Source of the DNA: an uncultured Akkermansia sp.
GTDB lineage: Bacteria; Verrucomicrobiota; Verrucomicrobiia; Verrucomicrobiales; Akkermansiaceae
DNA: 64,000 nt
NCBI GenBank assembly: GCA_949296365.1
Contig: CASFPZ010000005.1
Span: forward strand, 1 to 64,000
Reading direction: 5' to 3'
Both the position numbers and the translations under genes were made by a program. Positions 17,465-26,497 of the stretch are shown piece after piece; the stretch's first letter is position 1, and every line of letters starts with the position of its first letter. The notes under the pieces were generated by a model that ran no database searches, was not told where the DNA came from, and worked only from the letters and a program-made list of their open reading frames with translations.

Positions 17465-19615
17465 ATGAGCAATATCCCTGATTTTGCATCAGCCAGTTTC
17501 CCCGAACTCAAGGCGGGAGTGCCTCAAACAGCATCGTGGGATGAAAGCTGGATGACTAACGAACAGATTCCTGTCGATCCTGTCTACACAGGCGATGTCT
17601 ATAATGATTGCCTGCATCTAGGCTTTACTGCTGGTATTGCGCCGAACTTGCGCGGCCCATATGCCACGATGTACGTTGCTCGTCCATGGACGGTCCGGCA
17701 GTATGCTGGTTTTTCGACGGCTGAAGAATCGAATGCCTTCTATCGACGCAACTTAGCAGCCGGGCAGAAAGGTTTGTCTATTGCTTTCGACTTGGCGACT
17801 CACCGTGGGTACGATTCTGATCACCCACGTGTCGTTGGTGACGTAGGCAAGGCTGGCGTAGCTGTTGACTCAATCCTTGATATGGAAATTTTGTTCAAGG
17901 GCATACCATTGGACAAGATGTCTGTTTCGATGACAATGAACGGCGCCGTGTTGCCGGTGTTGGCTTTCTACATTGTGGCCGCTCAGGAACAGGGCTGTAC
18001 GCTCGAACAGCTTTCCGGTACAATTCAGAATGATATTCTGAAGGAATATATGGTGCGCAACACCTACATTTATCCGCCGGATCCTTCCATGCGCATTATT
18101 GCCGATATCTTTGAGTTTACCTCGAAGTATATGCCTAAGTTCAATTCCATTTCTATCTCTGGCTATCACATGCAGGAAGCCGGTGCAACTGCTGACCTGG
18201 AAATGGCTTATACTCTGGCAGACGGGTTGCAATATGTTCGTACTGGACTTCAGGCAGGAATTGATATTGACGCTTTTGCGCCGCGTTTGTCGTTCTTCTG
18301 GGCGCAGGGTAAGAACTTCTTCATGGAAGTTGCCAAGATGCGTGCTGCTCGCGTGTTGTGGGCTAAGTTGATTAAACAATTTAATCCCAAGAATCCGAAG
18401 TCGTTGGCCTTGCGTACGCACTCTCAGACTTCTGGTTGGTCTTTGACTGAACAGGATCCATTCAACAACGTTGCCCGCACATGCATTGAAGCTCTGGCGG
18501 CTGCCTGTGGTCATACTCAGTCGTTGCATACTAATTCTTTGGACGAAGCAATTGCGTTGCCGACAGATTTTTCGGCTCGCATTGCTCGTAATACTCAGTT
18601 GTTCATCCAGGATGAAACGACGCTTTGCAAGGTGATCGACCCGTGGGGCGGCTCCTACTATGTGGAATACCTGACGAACCAATTGATTCGCAAGGGTTGG
18701 GCCCACATTCAAGAAGTGGAACGTCTCGGCGGCATGGCCAAGGCAATCGAAACGGGCTTACCCAAGATGCGCATTGAAGAAGCCGCTGCTCGCCGTCAGG
18801 CTGCTATCGATTCTGGCAAGGAACCTATCATTGGCGTGAACAAGTATCGCCTCGATCATGAAGCTCCGATCGACATTCTTGAAGTTGACAACACGGCCGT
18901 ACGCGAAGCTCAGATTGCTCGACTTAAGAAACTCAGGGCTGAACGTGATAGCGCTGCTTGCGACGCTGCCTTGAACGCATTGTCCGAATGCGCCCGTACT
19001 GGCGAAGGTAACCTTCTCGATCTCTCGATCAAGGCGGCTCAGGCTCGCGCCTCTCTTGGCGAAATATCGATGGCTCTCGAAAAACATTTCGGACGACACA
19101 AAGCACCAATTAAACTGATTACTGGCGTGTACGGAAAAGCATATGGAGATGATCCCATGGTTGACGAAGTACGCAAGATGACGGATGATTTCGAAAAACG
19201 CGAAGGGCGCCGTCCGCGTATTCTTGTTGCTAAGATGGGGCAGGATGGTCACGATCGCGGGGCCAAGGTAGTATCTTCCGCTTATGCGGACTTAGGGTTT
19301 GACGTTGACGTAGGCCCGTTGTTCCAGACTCCTGAAGAAACGGCTAAGATGGCCATCGAAAACGACGTCCACATCGTGGGCATGAGTTCGTTGGCTGCAG
19401 GCCACAAGACCCTTCTTCCTCAGTTGGTGGAAGAATTGGCGAAACAGGGACGTCCGGACATTCAGGTGTTCTGCGGCGGTGTTATCCCTGTGCAGGATTA
19501 CGATTTCCTGAAGGAACATGGAGCGGTAGCTATTTTTGGACCTGGCACCAACATCCCTGAAGCCGCTAAGGAAATCATGGAGGTTCTTAACAAGCAATAT
19601 TCTGCCGAAGACTAA
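17465..19615 (+). CDS. mutB: methylmalonyl-CoA mutase, large (alpha) catalytic subunit
   Basis: 716 residues, the standard length for the cobalamin-binding subunit. The substrate-binding barrel contains [20 protein letters not shown] (with the conserved Tyr and Arg contacts), [29 protein letters not shown] and [17 protein letters not shown]. The C-terminal B12 domain carries [13 protein letters not shown] (base-off His at about residue 596) and later [10 protein letters not shown] and FCGGVIP, all typical. With mutA it forms the heterodimer. No epimerase, MeaB chaperone or carboxylase gene follows, so those must be elsewhere. A strong terminator lies 70 bp downstream. Confidence 0.97.
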   Translation: MSNIPDFASASFPELKAGVPQTASWDESWMTNEQIPVDPVYTGDVYNDCLHLGFTAGIAPNLRGPYATMYVARPWTVRQYAGFSTAEESNAFYRRNLAAGQKGLSIAFDLATHRGYDSDHPRVVGDVGKAGVAVDSILDMEILFKGIPLDKMSVSMTMNGAVLPVLAFYIVAAQEQGCTLEQLSGTIQNDILKEYMVRNTYIYPPDPSMRIIADIFEFTSKYMPKFNSISISGYHMQEAGATADLEMAYTLADGLQYVRTGLQAGIDIDAFAPRLSFFWAQGKNFFMEVAKMRAARVLWAKLIKQFNPKNPKSLALRTHSQTSGWSLTEQDPFNNVARTCIEALAAACGHTQSLHTNSLDEAIALPTDFSARIARNTQLFIQDETTLCKVIDPWGGSYYVEYLTNQLIRKGWAHIQEVERLGGMAKAIETGLPKMRIEEAAARRQAAIDSGKEPIIGVNKYRLDHEAPIDILEVDNTAVREAQIARLKKLRAERDSAACDAALNALSECARTGEGNLLDLSIKAAQARASLGEISMALEKHFGRHKAPIKLITGVYGKAYGDDPMVDEVRKMTDDFEKREGRRPRILVAKMGQDGHDRGAKVVSSAYADLGFDVDVGPLFQTPEETAKMAIENDVHIVGMSSLAAGHKTLLPQLVEELAKQGRPDIQVFCGGVIPVQDYDFLKEHGAVAIFGPGTNIPEAAKEIMEVLNKQYSAED

Positions 19616-19687
19616 TCCTGGTTTTTTCGAGAGAGTAGAAATAACGATTCTTCTTGCTCGAATAGCATGAGCTTTTTCATGTCTCAA

Positions 19688-19725
19688 GGGCCTGTCTCGC
19701 GTTCAGCTGGGACAGGCCTTTTTCT
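19688..19725 (+). terminator. intrinsic terminator of mutAB
   Basis: GGCCTGTC (19689-19696) pairs with GACAGGCC (19711-19718) and is followed by TTTTT. It overlaps the upstream TTG of the next frame, arguing that the acyltransferase starts later. Confidence 0.9.
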
Positions 19726-19764
19726 TTGCCAGGCGACAGTTGTTGTTTCCACGAATTATTTGGG

Positions 19765-20703
19765 ATGCCAAGAAAACCTCAAGAACGGCTGGTGTGGGTT
19801 GACTATGCCCGAATCCCGGCGATGCTCTCTGTGATTTTCCAGCATATTCCGTACCGATGCGGGTGGAATGATCCGATCTTGTCGGCGTCTTTGGCATTTT
19901 TCATGATCTTGGCTGGATATTTTGCCGCCCCCAAATTGGCGAGCGCCTCAGATGGTTGGGACTACGCCAAGAGGCGTTTCAAACATCTTGCCATACCATA
20001 TATATTTTGGAGTATAGTGTATGGGGTGGCAGTTTCTCCGCTTTTTTATTCTGAGAGTACATTAACCTGGTCGTTAGCTAGTTGCACAGCTATGTTAGGG
20101 TTAGCGCATGAGCCGTTGTTAGTGCCGATGTGGTTTGTGCGCGATTTGATGGTGTTCTTTCTGGTAGGATGGGTTTTGATGCGGTGGCCTAGCCTGTTAC
20201 CTCTGGGGTTGGCCGGGTTGTTCTTTCTTCCCTTTGGCGAGTCGCCGGAAATGTGGCCCAAGCCACATATGTTGGGGAATTTTTGTTTAGGTATGATGTT
20301 GGCTCGCTTCCCTGATCTACCGGAACGTTGGAAATTGTTTCCTGTGCAGTTTCACGTTCTGCTGATTGCAGCATGGGTGGGGTTGTTGATTCTGAGAGCT
20401 TGTGGCGGCTTGTGGAAGTCGTTCATTTACGCTCCGTTGACGCCTTTGGGCGTTGTGGCTTTGTTAAGCTTAGGCATTGTGATGCAGTCTATGCCTATTT
20501 GCAGAGTGGTGTGGAAGTCCTTTGCGCAAGGAACTTTTTTTGTGTTTTGTGTTCACATTTTTTTCATTGGCATTTTGCAGGCGAAGTTGTCCTCAGAAAG
20601 TCCCTGGTGGATTGCAGCTGCTTTTGCTATCTATTTGGCCTCGCAAGCAGTTTATATTGGACTGAAACGATTTAAATGGCTGAGGCGTTGTCTCAACGGG
20701 TAA
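19765..20703 (+). CDS. acyltransferase-3 family membrane protein
   Basis: 312 residues from the ATG at 19765 (MPRKPQERLVWVDYARI); an upstream TTG in frame lies inside the mutB terminator and is unlikely to be used. The pattern is that of acyltransferase-3 proteins such as OafA or WecH: VWVDYARIPAMLSVIFQHIP near the N-terminus (the family has the aligned R-x-x-x-(L/I) and catalytic His in this helix) and about eight to ten membrane helices. Family members O-acetylate or O-acylate cell-surface sugars or lipids. Here the acceptor is unknown. It is followed after 44 bp by a coiled-coil membrane protein on the same strand. Confidence 0.75.
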   Translation: MPRKPQERLVWVDYARIPAMLSVIFQHIPYRCGWNDPILSASLAFFMILAGYFAAPKLASASDGWDYAKRRFKHLAIPYIFWSIVYGVAVSPLFYSESTLTWSLASCTAMLGLAHEPLLVPMWFVRDLMVFFLVGWVLMRWPSLLPLGLAGLFFLPFGESPEMWPKPHMLGNFCLGMMLARFPDLPERWKLFPVQFHVLLIAAWVGLLILRACGGLWKSFIYAPLTPLGVVALLSLGIVMQSMPICRVVWKSFAQGTFFVFCVHIFFIGILQAKLSSESPWWIAAAFAIYLASQAVYIGLKRFKWLRRCLNG

Positions 20704-20747
20704 AGATGACACTTCACGAGATTTCCTGGCTGTGGTAGAATGTTCTT

Positions 20748-21539
20748 ATGTCTGAAGAACTTGATTCCAGGTTGAGTAACACTACGTCTTGCAAACGCCG
20801 AATTTTCCGTATGCCTTGGATCGATGTTTTGGAAATTGTCATAGCCTTTGTGCTTGGAGTGTTGTGTTATGCTTTACTGTCTTCTCCTGAGTCCAGAGAA
20901 GAGAATTCTGAGGACACCCTGTATGAGGAACGCATGGCTAGGCTCCTGGCTGAGGAACAAGTCAAACGTTTGCAACTCAAATTAAACCAACTAGAACAGG
21001 AAGAACTTCACCGCTTGCAAATGCAGCGCAAACAATTGGAGATGAAACAACAAGAGGTACAAAATGTTTCGCAGAAAGGGGAATCCCGTCAAGCCAGGGT
21101 TGATCCTACGGTTGTCGGTAGTCCAACAGGGGATTATATGCCTGATTCTGGCTTTTCGGATGGCGCAGAGATACCGGTTGTCACGGGGGCTCCTGCTCCT
21201 GGGAGCGATCGAGAATCGGCAACCTGGAAAGCCAAGTGGAGTCATCTGGCATCTTCGTACAAACGCCTTACTGCCCAATACAACCAATTGAGAGCCAATT
21301 ATTCTGAACTTCAGCAGCATGTATCCGAGTGTCAGGGTACAGGTCTTACGGCTGCCATGTTCTATGAAGTCCTTTACAGCAACGTCCGAGAAGAAAGGAA
21401 TCGATTAGAACAGAAAATTCGCGATGGTATTTCCACGAGCTTCATTGGGGAAGTTCGCCAGCAACAAGAGGAATTAGAAAACCGTGAAAAATGGCTTCGA
21501 CGCATGGCTCGTCATTCTGGAATCAACCCAACAAATTAA
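20748..21539 (+). CDS. single-pass coiled-coil membrane protein of unknown function
   Basis: 263 residues, not assigned to a family. A short basic N-terminus (SCKRRIFRMPW) leads into one membrane helix (about residues 24-46). A strongly predicted coiled coil follows (about 58-110, Glu/Gln/Leu-rich heptads such as LQLKLNQLEQEELHRLQ), then a Pro/Gly/Ser-rich linker, a second helical block (about 160-200) and a C-terminal helical segment. The orientation suggests a cytoplasmic tip and a long extracytoplasmic coiled coil, or the reverse. It may be co-transcribed with the acyltransferase and is convergent with the tubulin cluster. Confidence 0.6.
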   Translation: MSEELDSRLSNTTSCKRRIFRMPWIDVLEIVIAFVLGVLCYALLSSPESREENSEDTLYEERMARLLAEEQVKRLQLKLNQLEQEELHRLQMQRKQLEMKQQEVQNVSQKGESRQARVDPTVVGSPTGDYMPDSGFSDGAEIPVVTGAPAPGSDRESATWKAKWSHLASSYKRLTAQYNQLRANYSELQQHVSECQGTGLTAAMFYEVLYSNVREERNRLEQKIRDGISTSFIGEVRQQQEELENREKWLRRMARHSGINPTN

Positions 21540-21572
21540 AAAAAGTAACAACAAAAATAGAGATGATACCAT

Positions 21573-21588
21573 CGTTGATTTCTCAACG
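21573..21588. terminator. short hairpin between convergent units
   Basis: CGTTGA (21573-21578) and TCAACG (21583-21588) form a 6-bp hairpin in the gap between the coiled-coil gene (+) and the last gene of the tubulin cluster (-). On the minus strand a T-rich stretch follows about 15 bases later. Weak as a terminator. Confidence 0.3.
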
Positions 21589-21603
21589 ACGTGATCGGTC
21601 ATA

Positions 21604-22317
21604 TCATAGTGGTCGAATGAGTTTAATATCCTTGTATCCCAGGATGGCCATGGTTGGTAGGTAGATTAGGGCGATTAAGAGTATTTTGGGCCCAGGGGAT
21701 AGAGCCCATTCCTGGAAATCTTTTTTATTTGATTCTTTTTGCAAACGTACAAGATACGATTTACAATCATTGTTAAATCGGAAGTAGGCTTTTGGGGAAA
21801 CTACGATATCGCTCGTATATTCACCGCTGAGAATAAAAGATTGCAGAATGTCTCCCGTTAATTGGGATATTTCGTTTTTATTTGGTGGAGAAAATGTTGT
21901 AATATCAAATAATTGAGGAAAAGCAGAATCTTGTTTTACCTGTCTATTGTAAACATATTGAGCGTAGCAAGTGAACAATTCCTGTTCATTTTTTGGATTT
22001 TTCGTACTCGATAGATTGACCAATATGGTTTTAAGGCGCCCTGAAGGAGGGAAATCAAGTTTGGACGAAAGAATAGTGGAAGCTCTATCTCCAACAATGT
22101 CTTTTGCAACTGAAGTAGAAACAATAACTGAAGAGACGGCGATCCAGGCAACGAGGGATACCGAGATTGCGCTGCTGTGGTACCAATATTGTTTATTCCA
22201 TAGACTGCACCAAAAAAAATGGATACATGCTATCACAACGAGTCCCAATAACATGTACCACAACTTACTGAAAGGTGCATAATAGATGAGCAAAAAAAAT
22301 AGATCTAGATTGGACAT
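21604..22317 (-). CDS. tubulin cluster gene 7: small membrane protein, paralogue of gene 1
   Basis: 237 residues, unknown family. Two N-terminal helices (about 15-33 and 47-66) separated by FFWCSLWNKQYWYHSS, a soluble middle of roughly 130 residues, and a C-terminal helix (about 208-228) ending GYKDIKLIRPL. The first gene of the cluster (32069-32653) has the same order: two helices around FWGNLWNKGW, a soluble segment, a last helix and AYREIKMIK. The shared LWNK and (Y)-x-(E/D)-I-K-(M/L)-I motifs and topology argue for common origin. It is the last gene, 35 bp after the MotB/ZorB-like gene. Membrane scaffold or adaptor of the system is inference. Confidence 0.7.
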   Translation of the reverse strand: MSNLDLFFLLIYYAPFSKLWYMLLGLVVIACIHFFWCSLWNKQYWYHSSAISVSLVAWIAVSSVIVSTSVAKDIVGDRASTILSSKLDFPPSGRLKTILVNLSSTKNPKNEQELFTCYAQYVYNRQVKQDSAFPQLFDITTFSPPNKNEISQLTGDILQSFILSGEYTSDIVVSPKAYFRFNNDCKSYLVRLQKESNKKDFQEWALSPGPKILLIALIYLPTMAILGYKDIKLIRPL

Positions 22318-22352
22318 GAACCAATGACTTTAATCAGACAATTATACGATAA

Positions 22353-23585
22353 TTATTGACGTTGATGGTTAAAATCTGGAGTACAGCTGAAACGGATGTC
22401 GATGCGCCTGCATCGGATTTTCCAAGAGTCTTCAAATTCTCCCAGTTCTTTGGGTAAAGGAACTCGTGCTCCAAAACCTGCATGAGAAAATAATTGACCA
22501 TATGGACTTAAACGTTCATTTTTGTTCAAGAGGGTCCAAACATAAAGCGCACGCATAGAACTTAATTCCTCGTTCCCATACTTGTAACTTCCTGTAGGTG
22601 AATCGTCAGCGTGGGATTCAATAATAATATTAGCAAGTTCTTGCGTATTAGTATTTTCTTGAGCAATTTCCGCTAATATTTGTCCAATGACATCTAATAG
22701 TTCATAGGGATTAGTGAATGAATTGGGCTCAAAAACATTAAATTCGTTGCTTTGAAAACTGATCGATGAAGCAGGAATTCGTAAAATTCCGTTTTCGCGT
22801 TCGATTGTACATTTGTCTGCTATGCCAAATTGAGTTACCTTTTTTTTAACTTTGTCCATGAAATCACGCCTTTTGTCCTCAATTGTGTCAGGGCTTTTAT
22901 AGGTTGATAAAATACGTTCTAGTTCTGCGATTTTTTCATTAAGACCTTGATTGGAATATTTCAATGACTCGCGTTCTCGTTCTAATTCTGTGATTTTCTC
23001 ATTAAGAGAGGTGAGAGCTTCGTCTTTTCCCCTAAGAAAAGGGAGAAGTTTATTTTTAATTTCCTTCATGGCTAAGGCGTAATTACCTCCATGCTTATCT
23101 AAAGAGTTGAGGTCAAGAGATTTTGATAATACTCTGATGACATCACGATAGTTGTCTAATTCATCAATTGTAGATTTGTCTAATCTTTCAATATTATTTA
23201 GGATCGAGGTCAAAACCGTTTTAAAATCGGCGTTTCCGGATTGTTGTAAAGCGGTTTGATAGGTTGATGAATGTTGAATGATATCTTGTAGTTTTGGAAT
23301 CTCCCAAATCTTTTTCAAATATTGTGCTAAATCGGAATATTTGGGCGACTGCTCTCTGTTAGTTGCATCAACAGAGCATAATCCTAATTCAGGATAATAT
23401 TGACCAATTTCATTTGCCTCCATCACGACTAATTCGACCATTTTTAGGTCTCCGTCGTTTTGCTCCTGATCTCTTTCCCATGTACTGACTGAAAAGAGAG
23501 CCAATGCTATGATGAAGAGCGACAAGAACATATCACTGATGCTTGGCCAGAAATTTTCTTCTTCATGCATTGTATTCAGAGACAT
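22353..23585 (-). CDS. tubulin cluster gene 6: MotB/ZorB-like protein with OmpA domain
   Basis: 410 residues. The N-terminus, NFWPSISDMFLSLFIIALAL (residues 11-30), is a single membrane helix with an Asp at residue 18, in the position of the proton-binding Asp of MotB and ZorB. A helical middle with a coiled coil (about 185-235, LTSLNEKITELERERESL) leads to a C-terminal OmpA-like peptidoglycan-binding domain: IIIESHADDSPTG, EELSSMRALYVWTLL and the closing RCRRIDIRFSC. This is the stator layout: ion-translocating helix, linker, wall anchor. The natural channel partner is the MotA-like gene 5 encoded 78 bp upstream. Function of the whole cluster is unknown. Confidence 0.82.
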   Translation of the reverse strand: MSLNTMHEEENFWPSISDMFLSLFIIALALFSVSTWERDQEQNDGDLKMVELVVMEANEIGQYYPELGLCSVDATNREQSPKYSDLAQYLKKIWEIPKLQDIIQHSSTYQTALQQSGNADFKTVLTSILNNIERLDKSTIDELDNYRDVIRVLSKSLDLNSLDKHGGNYALAMKEIKNKLLPFLRGKDEALTSLNEKITELERERESLKYSNQGLNEKIAELERILSTYKSPDTIEDKRRDFMDKVKKKVTQFGIADKCTIERENGILRIPASSISFQSNEFNVFEPNSFTNPYELLDVIGQILAEIAQENTNTQELANIIIESHADDSPTGSYKYGNEELSSMRALYVWTLLNKNERLSPYGQLFSHAGFGARVPLPKELGEFEDSWKIRCRRIDIRFSCTPDFNHQRQ

Positions 23586-23663
23586 AAGGGGAAACGGAAG
23601 TTAGAGTTGTATAGATAAAACAAACAATACTCAGAACATATATCAACCTAAAATACAGGAAGA

Positions 23664-25199
23664 CTAATCAATGGGGTTATGCTGCTGTTTTGTGTTTGGG
23701 TTAGGAAAAGGGGATTCGGAGATATTGGTTAGTTCGAAGGAGTTATTCTCTTGGTTGGGGGTGTCTTGGCTGGGCAAGGGGTAGGGGTAGGGGGGAATGG
23801 TGTCCTCTGGCATGTCGGGCTGTTGAACGATCTTTGTATGTTCTGTTTCAGTATTTTTTTGATAGAAATCCATGTGATTGGAGAGGTCCTTTATGTCTTG
23901 TTTGATTGAATGACATGTAGAAGTCATTTCATTTTGTAACAGCTGTACATGGTAAGCAATACGGTTATCAATGGTTTTGTGTAAATCTTGTAAGAGACTG
24001 TTTTGTTGAGTATTATTTTCCATAAATTTATTTTGTTGATCCTGAATGTTGGCCAGCAATTGACTGTAGTTGGGCAAGACGTCGACGAGTCCATAAATTT
24101 GAGCAAGGTTTTGAGTTATGGATTGTAGAGAAGCTCCAGTTTGCTTAAATTCATTGAGAACTTGATCTTGTAAATTTTTGTATTGATTAAAATTGGCATT
24201 GAATTGCTCTCTCAATTGCCTGTTGTCGGAATCGATGGTTTCCCAAGAATGAATCAATTGTTCGATTTGTTTTCGCATGAGAGAAACATTTTCTCCCTGT
24301 GAAGAAGCATGGTCCTGAACTGTTTTTACTGTCGGTTGGATTTGTAAAATAACACTGTCAATTTTTTGATTACATGTTTCCATGTATTTAGCGCTTTTAG
24401 AGAATGCATCAGTGGCTGTTCTAAGGCCTTGAGACGATTCATTAAAAACTCCCATTGACTCTTTTAATTCGTTGAGTTGTGCTCCTAAACCATCCAAAAT
24501 AGAATCTAATGGATTGTCCGGTTGAAGTTTGGGAATGATTTGAGTGACTGTGAGGAAATCCAAATCTGCTAAAAAAGAATCAACTTGCCTGATGTAACGA
24601 CCGCGTAATATAATCAATATAACAGTGGAAAAGATAGCAATTAAGCTTGGTTCCAGAGCCGGTTGTAATACATCAATTCGGGTACTTGTCCCCCCTTCGA
24701 TCTGAGTTTTTTCATCCTTCAAGCTAAAGTTCGGATCAAGTTTTGTAATGTTGTCATGAATTCCTACTAATGTTCCGCAGATGCCGGTAATGAGGAGAAT
24801 CGATACAATGATTTTCAACCCAGACGGAGCGGTTTTACTGAGTTCTCGTTGCAATGTTAACTCATGCAAATCGTGTATACGCGGCAAATCTTTTACAGCA
24901 TCTCTTGAGGTATTGTTCCCTTTGATGACAGAGGCAATTAGAGCTTGTAGCCGGTCAAACAAGTGACCCTTCATTATTTCGCCTGTTGTTAGCTGATGGT
25001 CAATATGTCTGGCAAATTGGCGGCCTTTCTCATCACTCATGAGAATTTGTAACAGGGTGTTGTTGGGATCGGCTGGTGATCCATCTGGCGAGAGTTCGAT
25101 AGATTTTTGTTCCCGCTTAATCTGATGTTGGGCCTTGAAAAAACACCATAAGCCGAAAAGAGCAAAAAAAATGATAATTAATTTAATAGAATCGATCAT
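23664..25199 (-). CDS. tubulin cluster gene 5: MotA/TolQ/ExbB-like channel with coiled-coil tail (ZorA-like)
   Basis: 511 residues. An N-terminal helix (about 4-22), a cytoplasmic segment, then a pair of helices: IIVSILLITGICGTLVGIHD (the T-G-x-x-G-T-x-x-G-(I/L) pattern of MotA/ExbB) and LEPSLIAIFSTVILIILRG. After these comes a long tail (about 215-440) of repeated heptads, then a Pro-rich, low-complexity end (PPYPYPLPSQ). ZorA of Zorya has the same order of a MotA-like channel and a long intracellular coiled coil; that comparison is from family knowledge. Its start overlaps the stop of gene 4 (ATGA at 25196-25199), indicating coupled translation. It is a clear paralogue of gene 4. Confidence 0.8.
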   Translation of the reverse strand: MIDSIKLIIIFFALFGLWCFFKAQHQIKREQKSIELSPDGSPADPNNTLLQILMSDEKGRQFARHIDHQLTTGEIMKGHLFDRLQALIASVIKGNNTSRDAVKDLPRIHDLHELTLQRELSKTAPSGLKIIVSILLITGICGTLVGIHDNITKLDPNFSLKDEKTQIEGGTSTRIDVLQPALEPSLIAIFSTVILIILRGRYIRQVDSFLADLDFLTVTQIIPKLQPDNPLDSILDGLGAQLNELKESMGVFNESSQGLRTATDAFSKSAKYMETCNQKIDSVILQIQPTVKTVQDHASSQGENVSLMRKQIEQLIHSWETIDSDNRQLREQFNANFNQYKNLQDQVLNEFKQTGASLQSITQNLAQIYGLVDVLPNYSQLLANIQDQQNKFMENNTQQNSLLQDLHKTIDNRIAYHVQLLQNEMTSTCHSIKQDIKDLSNHMDFYQKNTETEHTKIVQQPDMPEDTIPPYPYPLPSQDTPNQENNSFELTNISESPFPNPNTKQQHNPID

Positions 25200-26449
25200 G
25201 GTAATATGAACAATAAATATAAATAAAATAATACTAAAGAGGTTAAAATGATTAATAAAAAAATGGTATCTTTACCTATGTTAACATATTGTTTATTTTG
25301 TGGGCTTGTTGGGACTGTTGGCGAAAAAGGTAGAGGAACTGGATTTGGCTCAGGTTGCGGAATGAGAGGAATATTAATAATGCTAACGGCAATAAGAGGG
25401 AAAAATTGTAATAAATATTGGACATAGTAATTATATTGGTTTTGTATTTCAATAAAATGAGTGGGGCTGTTAGAATAGTTTTTTATATATGTATAAATAT
25501 GTTTTAATAATAGGGTTTGTTGCAGATGTTGTTCTGAGTATAATGTTTGAGTTTTATTTAAATTGTCTATGAGAGCATTGACTTTAAATAATTGGATTGT
25601 TAAATTTTTGAATGTTTGACATCCTGATTCGATATTATTACGGATTGATGGATCGTCTAACGACTGCAGGGACGAGACGAGGTTTTGATAAACATGATTG
25701 ATATCAGCAAGGCGTTCTTTTAAAGTTGAGAGTTTTGACGGAGGTTTTCTAGAGAAAAAAGGAACTAATTTCTTAATCGTAAATAGATCAAAGTCATTAG
25801 TGAACTTGGACCATTCGCGCTGATACAAGCCTCGGAAGATAAATAAAAGAATTGTTGCTGCGACAGCCCACATACCTGGTCTTAAAGCCTCGGGAAGAGA
25901 GGAAACCAATTGACCAACTTCCTTCCCAAGCGCATGGTGAATTCCCCAGAGAGTGCCAGCAATTCCGACGATAAGCACAGCAGGGGGGATAATAGTTAAA
26001 AACCATGTTGACAGGTATGAATGTTCCTTTTGCTCGGTCAGGTTATGAAGATCGATTAACGGCGGTATTTTAGTAACAGTATTCCGGCGCGGGTCAATAG
26101 AACAGAAAATAATGTAGAGGCGACGAGCCGTGTAATGGGGAGGCTGGCCGATGAATTGCCGAATCAGAGGCGTTTTCTTTCCCTCTCGAGGCGTATTGTT
26201 TTGAGCGTTATTTGTATCCTGACCTTGTAAAATATTCATGATGTCGCTTTCGCTTTGAGGATACTGATTTTTCTGTGATTCAGGGAAAATCCATAACTCA
26301 AATTGCCTGGGTGGGGTAAATCCCTTTTCGTCGTAGTCCAGTTGGCGCAGAAGGTCGTGTTCTCGCCTAACTCGACTGAGTGCAAACAAAAACGCAACAA
26401 ATCCGCAACCAACTAAGACAATGAATAATGTAGACAAAAAAGATTCCAT
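25196..26449 (-). CDS. tubulin cluster gene 4: second MotA/TolQ/ExbB-like channel protein
   Basis: 417 residues. The core matches gene 5: an N-terminal helix, then IPPLIDLHNLTEQKEHS (compare LPRIHDLHELTLQRELS), the helix with IVGIAGTLWGIHHALG and the second helix GMWAVAATILLFIFRGLY. It lacks the long coiled-coil tail and instead has extra hydrophobic segments near residues 335-352 and 395-415, the last forming the C-terminus. Two such paralogues beside two OmpA-domain proteins suggest either a hetero-oligomeric channel or two stator complexes. The coding sequence is visibly A/T-rich, more so than the flanking mutase and gyrase genes. Confidence 0.75.
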   Translation of the reverse strand: MESFLSTLFIVLVGCGFVAFLFALSRVRREHDLLRQLDYDEKGFTPPRQFELWIFPESQKNQYPQSESDIMNILQGQDTNNAQNNTPREGKKTPLIRQFIGQPPHYTARRLYIIFCSIDPRRNTVTKIPPLIDLHNLTEQKEHSYLSTWFLTIIPPAVLIVGIAGTLWGIHHALGKEVGQLVSSLPEALRPGMWAVAATILLFIFRGLYQREWSKFTNDFDLFTIKKLVPFFSRKPPSKLSTLKERLADINHVYQNLVSSLQSLDDPSIRNNIESGCQTFKNLTIQLFKVNALIDNLNKTQTLYSEQHLQQTLLLKHIYTYIKNYSNSPTHFIEIQNQYNYYVQYLLQFFPLIAVSIINIPLIPQPEPNPVPLPFSPTVPTSPQNKQYVNIGKDTIFLLIILTSLVLFYLYLLFILP

Positions 26450-26497
26450 TAGTTCAAAGACTTGGTTCCTAACAAAATGGATCTCGAGTTAAGCAAA

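Noticed and set aside
17870-18712. Minus-strand ORF of 280 codons over mutB
   Set aside because: Antisense shadow of the highly conserved mutB; no recognisable protein motifs.
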